Shown in pieces: positions 58,058 through 64,000 of a DNA stretch of 64,000 nt. The notes under the pieces were generated by a model. That model made no database searches. It was not told the origin of the DNA and saw nothing but the letters and a program-made list of their open reading frames with translations. How positions within the stretch are numbered: position 1 is the stretch's first letter; each line of letters starts with the position of its first letter. Source of the stretch: an uncultured Oscillospiraceae bacterium. GTDB lineage: Bacteria; Bacillota; Clostridia; Oscillospirales; Oscillospiraceae. The stretch spans positions 1-64,000 of the forward strand of contig CAAGBT010000030.1 in assembly GCA_900768135.1 (NCBI GenBank). Reading direction: 5' to 3'. A program made the position numbers and the translations under genes.

Positions 58058-58528
58058 TTATAGTGAATCGTCCTCGTCGATCCACTTCTGCACGGGGATG
58101 ATATCATAATCCTCCTCTGTCCGGCGCACGATCACCTCGTCCAGACCCGCGTTGATGATCATGCGGCGGCACATGGGGCAGCTCGTCGCATCGTGCAGCA
58201 GCGCGCCGGAGCGCGCGTCGCGCCCGACAAGGTAAATGGACGCGCCCACCATGTCGCGCCGTGAAGCGGAGATGATGGCGTTCGCCTCGGCGTGGACGCT
58301 GCGGCAAAGCTCGTAGCGCTCGCCGCGCGGCACCTTAAGCTGCTCGCGCGTACAGAAGCCGAGATCGACGCAGTTGCTGCGCCCGCGCGGCGCGCCGTTA
58401 TAGCCCGTGGAGATGATCTCGTCGTTTTTCACGATGATCGCGCCGTAGACGCGGCGCAGGCAGGTCGCGCGCTCGAGTACCGTCTGCGCGATGTCAAGAT
58501 AGTAATTCCGCTTGCTGACACGCTCCAT
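58058..58528 (-). CDS. dCMP deaminase family protein
   Basis: 156 residues. Zinc-dependent cytidine/deoxycytidylate deaminase fold: CRSVHAEANAI gives the His and catalytic Glu, TSCPMCRRMI the two zinc Cys; GYNGAPRGRSNC is typical of dCMP deaminases (ComEB type). It would make dUMP for thymidylate synthesis, fitting tdk nearby. Starts at 58528 with GGAGG upstream. Confidence 0.92.
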   Translation of the reverse strand: MERVSKRNYYLDIAQTVLERATCLRRVYGAIIVKNDEIISTGYNGAPRGRSNCVDLGFCTREQLKVPRGERYELCRSVHAEANAIISASRRDMVGASIYLVGRDARSGALLHDATSCPMCRRMIINAGLDEVIVRRTEEDYDIIPVQKWIDEDDSL

Positions 58529-58571
58529 ATCGAATCCTCCTTGTAATGATGGAAAAGAATATTATAAAATG

Positions 58572-58916
58572 TTATCGGAATTCGTGTTCACAGTAGGGGC
58601 AACGGCCGTAGTCAAAGTCGATGACCGCGCCGCAGACGGGACATTTTTTGCGCGGCAGGCCGCCCGGCGCATCGGGCGGGAGATAGCCGGAGCCGATCTC
58701 CGCCTCGTCTGCCGTGCCGGCGAATTTGTCGCTGCCGGGCTGAAAGAATTCGAGCTTTCCGCACCTGGGGCAGGCGTAAATTTCAATCTCCATCGCGCCC
58801 GCGAAGAGATTCGGCAGGTCGCCGAGTACCCAGCCGGTCTGACCGAGCTGAAATTTCTCGCGCTTGATAAAGCGCATTCCCGCGCCGCAGCGCAGGCAGC
58901 TGAGCTGGTTTGCCAT
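58572..58916 (-). CDS. Zinc-ribbon protein of unknown function
   Basis: 114 residues from ATG 58916, right after the radical SAM gene stop. Three zinc knuckles: CLRCGAGM near the start, CPRCGKLEFF (with the phrase IEIYACPRCGKLEF) in the middle, and CPVCGAVIDFDYGRCPYCEHEF at the end. Probably structural metal sites. No enzymatic domain is visible. Confidence 0.75.
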   Translation of the reverse strand: MANQLSCLRCGAGMRFIKREKFQLGQTGWVLGDLPNLFAGAMEIEIYACPRCGKLEFFQPGSDKFAGTADEAEIGSGYLPPDAPGGLPRKKCPVCGAVIDFDYGRCPYCEHEFR

Positions 58917-58917
58917 C

Positions 58918-59790
58918 TTATACCCCCTGTAAGTCGAAAACGGGTGTGTATTCCTCTTTCGCGCTGGACCGCTCCTGGCAGAAGCCATCGGTCAGGCCGC
59001 AGTCGAGCATGTATTGTACCGCTGTGCGGTATTCGCGCTCGCTCAGGCGCCGCGCGAGCGCGCCGGCCGAACCGGGCTGCGGCGTGTACTGGCTCATGAG
59101 CGAAAAGAGTACGGTTTTCGGCGGAAAATGCGCGGACACATAGTCGATCACGCGCTTGGTGTTTTCCAGCTGACCGGGCAGAACGAGGTGGCGCAGGATG
59201 ACGCCGGACTTCATCAGCCCGTCCTCGCCGATTTTGTACGCGCCGACCTGCCGCACCATTTCGTCGATGGCCGCGGCGGCGGCGGGGAAGTAGTCCGGCG
59301 CGGCGGAAAGCTCGCGCGCGGGGCGCTCCATGGCGTATTTCAGGTCGGGGAGGTAGATTTGCACTTTTCCCTCCAGCGTTTTGAGCGTTTCCACGCGCTC
59401 GTAGCCGCCGCTGTTCCACACAACGGGAACGGGAAGGGGATCCTCCAGCGCCTCCAGCACCCACGGCGTAAAGTGTGTGGGCGTGACAAGGTCGATGCAG
59501 TGCGCACCCTGCGCAATGAGGTCCTCCATGATCCCGCGCAGATGCGCGGGCGTGACGGCCCTGCCGAAATTCTCATGGCTGATGCGCCTGTTCTGGCAGA
59601 ACACGCAGCCCAAATTACAGCCCGAAAAGAAGATGCAGCCCGCGCCGTTCGTGCCGCTCAGCACCGGCTCCTCCCACATATGCAGCATCGCGCGGGCGAC
59701 GACCGGCGCGGCGGGCATCCGGCACGCGCCGCCCGCTTTTTCCTCCGTGCGCTCCGCGCCGCAGCGGCGCGGGCAAAGCTCACAGCGCAT
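58918..59790 (-). CDS. Radical SAM protein, PflX-like (COG1313 group)
   Basis: 290 residues from ATG 59790, overlapping the tdk stop (ATGA). The N-terminal MRCELCPRRCGAER...GACRM carries extra Cys, then the SAM cluster motif GCNLGCVFCQNRRIS. These proteins resemble activating enzymes of glycyl radical proteins, but no such partner is encoded nearby and the function of the group is open. The longer upstream frame is tdk sequence in another frame. Confidence 0.85.
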   Translation of the reverse strand: MRCELCPRRCGAERTEEKAGGACRMPAAPVVARAMLHMWEEPVLSGTNGAGCIFFSGCNLGCVFCQNRRISHENFGRAVTPAHLRGIMEDLIAQGAHCIDLVTPTHFTPWVLEALEDPLPVPVVWNSGGYERVETLKTLEGKVQIYLPDLKYAMERPARELSAAPDYFPAAAAAIDEMVRQVGAYKIGEDGLMKSGVILRHLVLPGQLENTKRVIDYVSAHFPPKTVLFSLMSQYTPQPGSAGALARRLSEREYRTAVQYMLDCGLTDGFCQERSSAKEEYTPVFDLQGV

Positions 59791-60383
59791 CAGTCGCCCG
59801 TCCCCTGGCCGTTGAAGTCGGGGCCAAGGTCGCCGAGCATCCAGTGCCGGCGGCACAGGCCGATATACTGGTCGTTTGCGCCGATGACCACCTGCGCGCC
59901 CTCCTTGAGAACGCACCCCTGCGCATCGAAGCGGGCGTTGAACGCCGCCTTTTTGCCGCACCAGCAGATGGTCTTTACCTCCTCCAGCTTGTCGGCCATC
60001 ACCAGCAGCTCATAGCTGCCGGGGAAAAGGTCGCCCTTAAAGTCCGCGCGCAGGCCGTAGCAGATCACGGGGATGCCGCAGTCATCGACGAGATGGACGA
60101 GGTACAGCACCTCCTCCTTCGTTAAAAACTGCGCCTCGTCCACGATGATGCAGGCGTTGCGCTTCAGCTCGTCCTCGCTCATCGCGCGCATCTCGTGGAA
60201 GTAAACGCAGGGGTATTCAAGGCCGATGCGCGAATGCACCATGTGGTCGCCGTCGCGCGTGTCGAGCTGGGGCTTGACGAGGAGCGTTTTCTGCCCGCGC
60301 TCCTCATAGTTGAAGCGCGCCATCAGCGCGTTCGCCGTCTTGCTCGAACCCATTGCGCCATACTTGAAGTAAAGCTGTGCCAT
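59790..60383 (-). CDS. tdk: Thymidine kinase
   Basis: 197 residues. Type II thymidine kinase: P-loop in KYGAMGSSKT, DEAQFL Walker-B-like motif, catalytic Glu within it, and zinc Cys such as CWCGKKA and CRRH. The last zinc Cys pair is partly changed (GLCRRHW). It salvages thymidine; with the dCMP deaminase four genes away it supports dTMP supply. It is 15 bp after mutY. Confidence 0.95.
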   Translation of the reverse strand: MAQLYFKYGAMGSSKTANALMARFNYEERGQKTLLVKPQLDTRDGDHMVHSRIGLEYPCVYFHEMRAMSEDELKRNACIIVDEAQFLTKEEVLYLVHLVDDCGIPVICYGLRADFKGDLFPGSYELLVMADKLEEVKTICWCGKKAAFNARFDAQGCVLKEGAQVVIGANDQYIGLCRRHWMLGDLGPDFNGQGTGD

Positions 60384-60398
60384 CGTTGTGTTCTCCCT

Positions 60399-61457
60399 TT
60401 AAAGCCGCGCGCGCACGCTTGCGGCGAATTTTTTGTATGCCGTCGGCAGCGCCAGCGCATCGAACGCGGCGCGGTCCGCCCAGAACAGATCGTCGTTTTC
60501 GCCCGTCACCTCGGCGGAGTAGCCCTTCATGTCCCATTCGATGTGGGTGAAGATGTGCTTTGCGGCGCCTGCTGGCGCGACGGCTTCCGCCGTAAGGCCC
60601 ATCTGCGCCAGCGCGAGCGAAACGCCTGCCTCGTCAAGGCTTCCCAAAACGCTCGGGAATTCCCAGAGCGATGCGAGAAGCCCCGTGTCTGCGCGCTTGC
60701 GCAGCGCGGCTCTGCCGTTTTGAAACAGCAGCAGCACCGTGCGCTCTTCGACTCTGCGCGCTTTCTTCGCCGCGCGCACGGGAAGGACCTCCGTGAGACC
60801 GTTTTTATATGCCTCGCACAGTGTGCGCGCGGGGCAGGCCCCGCACTTCGGCGCGCCGTTGGGAAGGCACACCGTTGCGCCGAGATCCATCATCGCCTGA
60901 TTGTACGCGCCGGGGCGTTCTGCATCGATGGCGGCGTTGAGCTGCGCCGCGAATTGCTTTCGTACCTTTGCGTCCATGATGTCGCCGGCGCAGCCGCTGA
61001 CGCGCGCGGCAACGCGCAGCAGATTCCCATCCACCGCGGCGACCGGCTCGCCGAAATTGATCGACGCGATGGCGGCGGCGGTGTAGTCGCCGATGCCGGG
61101 GAGCTTTTTCAGCTCTGCGCTCGTTTGCGGCAGCGCGCCGCCGTAGTCTGAGACGATGCGCCTCGCCGCCTTTTGCAGGTTCCGCGCGCGGGAATAGTAG
61201 CCCAGTCCCTCCCAGAGCTTGAGCAGGCGTTCTTCCGGCACGGCGGCCAGCGCCGCAGCGTCCGGCAGCTCCGCCATAAAGCGTTCAAAATACGGCACGA
61301 CCGCGCTCACGCGCGTCTGCTGCAGCATGATCTCCGAGACCCACGTCCGGTACGGCGTGACTTCGCTGCGCCACGGCAGCGCGCGGCCGTTTAAGTCATA
61401 CCACGCGAGCAGCGGCGCGGTCAGGGCATTCAGGTTTTCCCAATGTTCTGTCATCAT
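60399..61457 (-). CDS. mutY: A/G-specific adenine glycosylase MutY
   Basis: 352 residues; double ATG at 61457/61454 immediately after the stop of the SPASM gene. It removes A opposite 8-oxo-G. HhH-GPD domain with LPWRSEVTPYRTWVSEIMLQQTRV, LPGIGDYTAAAI and the catalytic Asp in AAVDGNLLR; the 4Fe-4S loop CLPNGAPKCGACPARTLC; C-terminal NUDIX-like domain that recognises 8-oxo-G. Frame continues upstream but that is the other gene. Confidence 0.95.
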   Translation of the reverse strand: MMTEHWENLNALTAPLLAWYDLNGRALPWRSEVTPYRTWVSEIMLQQTRVSAVVPYFERFMAELPDAAALAAVPEERLLKLWEGLGYYSRARNLQKAARRIVSDYGGALPQTSAELKKLPGIGDYTAAAIASINFGEPVAAVDGNLLRVAARVSGCAGDIMDAKVRKQFAAQLNAAIDAERPGAYNQAMMDLGATVCLPNGAPKCGACPARTLCEAYKNGLTEVLPVRAAKKARRVEERTVLLLFQNGRAALRKRADTGLLASLWEFPSVLGSLDEAGVSLALAQMGLTAEAVAPAGAAKHIFTHIEWDMKGYSAEVTGENDDLFWADRAAFDALALPTAYKKFAASVRARL

Positions 61458-61458
61458 A

Positions 61459-62298
61459 TCATTTGTTGAAGCGCGCGGCAAAGCCGCAGCGGCGGCAGAA
61501 CTCCTCTGCGGGAATTCTGCGTGAGAAGCCTTCGCGGATAGCGCAGGCGCGCGGGGAAGAGAGAATTTCCTCCAGCGGCTGCGCGAACAGATTGCCCAGC
61601 GGGACGTCTCCCTCGTGGTCAAGACAGCAGGGGACGAGCGTTCCGTCTGCCAGCACGCCGATCTGGTCGCGCAGGCCGTAGCAGAACTGCGCGCCGGATT
61701 CGCCGGCGCTCAGGTCGGGCCAGTCGAACCTGCCCGCGCGCTCCAGATAGAGATGGTCGCGCAGGCGGAAGCTGCCGCTGCGCGTTTCGGGCCAGCCGCT
61801 CCCGGCGCGGGAACGCAGAAAGGCAAGGATCCCGCCGTTGCGCGCGTCCGCGCCCCCGTCGTTCCACAGCCGCAGCGCAACGATGACGCCCTTTCCCGCG
61901 GCCTGCTCGGCAAAGTCCCATACCTGCGTCAGATACGCGAGCTCCTGCTCGTCCGCGCCGTCGTTGCCCTCGAAGCTGTGGAGCGAGACGCTGACCTTGT
62001 GCAGGCTTTCTGCGGCAAGCAGCTCGCCGGAGCGCTTTTGGAGCAGCGTGCCGTTTGTCGTGATGCAGACCTTCATGCCCCGCGCCCCGGCGAGGGCGAG
62101 GAGCGCGGAAAGCTCCGGGTGCAGCAGCGGCTCGCCCATCACATGAAGGTAGACGTACTGCACCTGTCCCTCCAGCCGCGCAAGGATGCGGTCAAATTCC
62201 TCCGCCGTCATCGTGCGCGGCGCGCGCCGCGTCTTGGGGCAGAAGGAGCAGGCGAGGTTGCAGCGGTTCGTGATCTCAACATAGGCTTTTTTCAGCAT
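61459..62298 (-). CDS. Radical SAM/SPASM-domain protein
   Basis: 279 residues. SAM cluster motif EITNRCNLACSFCPKTRR near the start; MGEPLLHPEL and ITTNGTLL follow; the C-terminal SPASM-like region has CYGL, CCLD and CRRCG Cys that could bind a second cluster. Members modify peptides or proteins or act as anaerobic maturases; no peptide substrate or maturase partner is seen next to it. It has its own promoter and is likely co-transcribed with mutY and tdk. Confidence 0.85.
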   Translation of the reverse strand: MLKKAYVEITNRCNLACSFCPKTRRAPRTMTAEEFDRILARLEGQVQYVYLHVMGEPLLHPELSALLALAGARGMKVCITTNGTLLQKRSGELLAAESLHKVSVSLHSFEGNDGADEQELAYLTQVWDFAEQAAGKGVIVALRLWNDGGADARNGGILAFLRSRAGSGWPETRSGSFRLRDHLYLERAGRFDWPDLSAGESGAQFCYGLRDQIGVLADGTLVPCCLDHEGDVPLGNLFAQPLEEILSSPRACAIREGFSRRIPAEEFCRRCGFAARFNK

Positions 62299-62328
62299 CG
62301 CGCGGCTCCTTTCCCAAATTCACAAAAT

Positions 62329-62356
62329 ATCATACCATATCGCGCCGGAATTGCAA
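62329..62356 (-). promoter_or_regulatory. Promoter of the SPASM-mutY-tdk unit
   Basis: On the minus strand TTGCAA (62356-62351), a 16-bp spacer and TATGAT (62334-62329), ~30 bp upstream of the start codon. Confidence 0.65.
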
Positions 62357-62367
62357 AGCTTTTTCCC

Positions 62368-62396
62368 TTGCGCGCCGCCGCCGCGTCTGGTATAAT
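62368..62396 (+). promoter_or_regulatory. Promoter of the MBL-fold gene
   Basis: TTGCGC (62368-62373), a 17-bp spacer and a consensus TATAAT (62391-62396), divergent from the SPASM gene promoter. Confidence 0.75.
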
Positions 62397-62439
62397 CCAT
62401 CCGCAAAGCTTCTTCTGCCGCGTGAAAGGAGACCGCTGC

Positions 62440-63222
62440 ATGACCGTTACCTTTATTGCCCACAGTGCGTTCCTTGTGGAATGGGACAAATTTTATACTC
62501 TCTTTGACTATACCTGGGAGCCGGACTATACCGCGCCGCTGCCGGAGATCGGCCCGGAGAAGCCGCTGCTTGTTTTTGCAAGCCACAGCCATGAGGATCA
62601 CTTCGACCCGAAGATCTTTTCGCTGCTTGAACGGTATCCGTCCGCGCGCTTTTTCGTTTCGCGCGACACACGCCTGACTGAGCGCAGGCGAAAATGGCTG
62701 AACATCTCAGACGAGGCCTTTGCCCGCACCACCGTCCTGCGGCCCGACAGCATCCTGCTGACGGAAGCCGACGGCGAAGAGCTGAGCGTCCGCGCGATCA
62801 AGTCTACCGACATCGGCAACGCCTATCTGCTGCGCGCAGAAGGGAAAATGGTCTACCACGGAGGCGACCTGAACTGGTGGCACTGGGAGAGCGAGGGGCA
62901 GAGCTACTGCAGCGACATGGCCGCCCACTACCGCGGGGCGGTTGCAAAGCTTGCCGCCGCCGTGCGCGACGAGGCGGCGGACAACGGCCTTGCGCCGGAG
63001 ATTTTTGCGGCAATGGCGCCGCTTGACCCGCGCCTTGGCGAAAGTGCCGAGGGCCTTGGCGTGGACTACCTGATGAAAAGCGTATGCGTGCGGCACCTTT
63101 TTCCCATGCATATGTGGAAAAGGTACGAGGTCATCGACCGCTATCTTGCCGCGCACAGCGCGCAGGCAGGGCAGGTCGTGCGTATCACGGGCGAGGAGCA
63201 GAGCTTTCCGCTGGAGGGCTGA
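62440..63222 (+). CDS. MBL-fold metal-dependent hydrolase (UlaG-like)
   Basis: 260 residues from ATG 62440 with AAAGGAG; the frame is open far upstream but that part is the shadow of the SPASM gene. The zinc motif ASHSHEDHFD and GGDLNWWHW, then CVRHLFPMHMW, place it in the group of MBL proteins that includes L-ascorbate-6-phosphate lactonase and uncharacterised hydrolases. The substrate is unknown. Monocistronic. Confidence 0.85.
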   Translation: MTVTFIAHSAFLVEWDKFYTLFDYTWEPDYTAPLPEIGPEKPLLVFASHSHEDHFDPKIFSLLERYPSARFFVSRDTRLTERRRKWLNISDEAFARTTVLRPDSILLTEADGEELSVRAIKSTDIGNAYLLRAEGKMVYHGGDLNWWHWESEGQSYCSDMAAHYRGAVAKLAAAVRDEAADNGLAPEIFAAMAPLDPRLGESAEGLGVDYLMKSVCVRHLFPMHMWKRYEVIDRYLAAHSAQAGQVVRITGEEQSFPLEG

Positions 63223-63271
63223 GCGGGCGCAAGCGTGCCTTTCTCGTCCGCAGGCAGGTTTTCTGAAGTAA

Positions 63272-63308
63272 AAAGGAGCCGGACTGCGACTCGCAGTCCG
63301 GCTCCTTG
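63272..63308 (-). terminator. Terminator of the transglutaminase-like gene
   Basis: 17-bp arms (AAGGAGCCGGACTGCGA and complement) around one base, followed by TTTTT on the minus strand; it also closes the convergent MBL gene from the other side. Confidence 0.85.
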
Positions 63309-63310
63309 CG

Positions 63311-64000
63311 TTATGCCTTCCACGGGTGATATTGGAAGGATTGTTCTGCGCTCATGCCGAAGTAGCGCATATCGGTGCGGCCGTACTGGTCGCCCCAGGT
63401 AACGTCGATATGGTACTCCTTCCCGTCGAGCGTGGCGACGGTCCAGATGTGGCTGTCGTTGAACAGCGCGGTACAGCTGATGCCCTCCAGCTTGAGCAGC
63501 AGGTTGTATGCGCCCGTGTAGCCGTCGCACACGGCGAGTCCGTTCACCAGCGCGCCGCAGGCGAGGTGGCTGAGCGAATCGTCGGATGCGTCGTTGTCAT
63601 AGCGGCAGTTGTCGCACAGCCAGAGGAAGTAGGTGCGCGCGATCTCATACTCGCTCATTCCGTAGCTCAGCGTGCCGTTCTCCCAGAGCGTATCATGGAT
63701 CCGGATAGCGGCGGCCAGCGCCTTTTCGCGGCTGGCTGCCAGATGTCCGTCTGCGCAGGCGGTGGCGGAAAACGTCAGCACGACCTTTCCCGTGGAATAG
63801 GCCTTGCAGGAGGCGGAATTGTACATCTGCTCGCAGTAGGTCTTCGCGCAGGCGGTAAAGGCCTGCGTCAGCGCGCTGGCAGAGGCGGCGCTCAGCGCCT
63901 TGGGATAGCTCAGGGTGATGGTGTTTGCGCCGCGCGCCAGCATATCGCGTACCAGCGCGTCGATCGCGCCGGCGTCCTTGGCCGACGGCGCGGCGGGAAG
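63311..64000 (-). CDS. Transglutaminase-like protein, 5' end beyond the window
   Basis: 229 residues visible; the frame is open to base 64000, so the start is outside. The C-terminal ~130 residues are a transglutaminase-core domain: nucleophile Cys in AVCDGYTGAYNLL, His in SHIWTVATLDGKEYH and Asp in IDVTWGDQYG. Such domains in Clostridia are usually extracellular and act as proteases or cross-linkers. The upstream visible part is Ala/Thr-rich. A signal peptide cannot be checked here. Confidence 0.75.
   Translation of the reverse strand, partial: LPAAPSAKDAGAIDALVRDMLARGANTITLSYPKALSAASASALTQAFTACAKTYCEQMYNSASCKAYSTGKVVLTFSATACADGHLAASREKALAAAIRIHDTLWENGTLSYGMSEYEIARTYFLWLCDNCRYDNDASDDSLSHLACGALVNGLAVCDGYTGAYNLLLKLEGISCTALFNDSHIWTVATLDGKEYHIDVTWGDQYGRTDMRYFGMSAEQSFQYHPWKA

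Noticed and set aside
61615..62439. N-terminal extension of the MBL-fold gene in the same frame
   Set aside because: It is antisense to the SPASM gene; a promoter and ribosome binding site sit right before the ATG at 62440.
1..64000. CRISPR arrays, insertion sequences and rRNA genes
   Set aside because: No regularly spaced repeats, transposase genes or rRNA segments were seen anywhere in the window.

Overview
The window reads as chromosomal DNA of a GC-rich, anaerobic, spore-lineage member of the Clostridia, most like the gut Oscillospiraceae. The evidence is a complete six-gene Rnf ferredoxin:NAD+ oxidoreductase operon, a butyrate-pathway thiolase, CIRCE/HrcA heat-shock control, and the sporulation-linked mazG-hup-rqcP-yabP-yabQ-divIC cluster with a SpoVB-like flippase. 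A BlaI/M56-peptidase pair and a SpoIIQ-like M23 protein fit the same picture. The species cannot be named from sequence alone. Nearly all of the window is core genome; the only clear accessory DNA is the first ~2.3 kb.

Layout. 1-2341: visibly AT-richer DNA with a DinB-like gene cut by the window edge, an HEIIH metallopeptidase-like gene, a truncated MobC-like mobilization gene and ~860 bp of palindrome- and hairpin-rich non-coding DNA, together looking like a decayed mobile-element end. 2342-16475 (minus strand): GntR/UTRA regulator, M56 sensor-protease plus BlaI repressor with a well-defined operator-promoter, thiolase, then prs-pth-mfd-prsA and a GlmU-like acetyltransferase whose nucleotidyltransferase half has lost its signature. 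16694-21747 (plus): trmL, then pgk-tpiA-gpmI, then the M23 protein. 21795-24360 (minus): phospholipid synthase, Fe-alcohol dehydrogenase, ribosome hibernation factor. 24704-36919 (minus): 13 closely spaced genes, recJ-relA-dtd-MBL-hemZ-punA-spoVB-mazG-hup-rqcP-yabP-yabQ-divIC. 37075-39066: an SLH-domain protein (plus) and a DUF975 membrane protein (minus). 39395-44542 (plus): rnfCDGEAB. 44731-51988 (plus): hrcA-grpE-dnaK-dnaJ, a PHP phosphatase, rpiB and a secreted glycoside-hydrolase-like protein. 52062-62298 (mostly minus): PfkB kinase, DUF1846 protein, tRNA-Val (plus), tatD, metG, dCMP deaminase, a zinc-ribbon protein, a radical SAM enzyme, tdk, mutY and a SPASM radical SAM protein. 62440-63222 (plus): MBL-fold protein. 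63311-64000 (minus): transglutaminase-like protein cut by the window edge.

How it fits together. Glycolysis (pgk, tpiA, gpmI) and thiolase produce and use acetyl-CoA and NADH, and Rnf couples reduced ferredoxin to NAD+ and an ion gradient. A near-Rex palindrome upstream of the thiolase promoter may link it to redox state. The recJ-to-divIC block mixes DNA and nucleotide housekeeping, stringent response, translation quality control and spore/cell-division genes.

No wholly new multi-gene defence or mobile system was found. The items most worth checking are an orphan promoter-terminator unit (candidate small RNA) at 24559-24656, the degenerate GlmU N-terminus, matching Ala/Lys/Glu-rich tails on RnfC and RnfB, the large uncharacterised ectodomain of the M56 protein, the long yabQ/divIC out-of-frame overlap, and two intergenic arrays of short hairpins.
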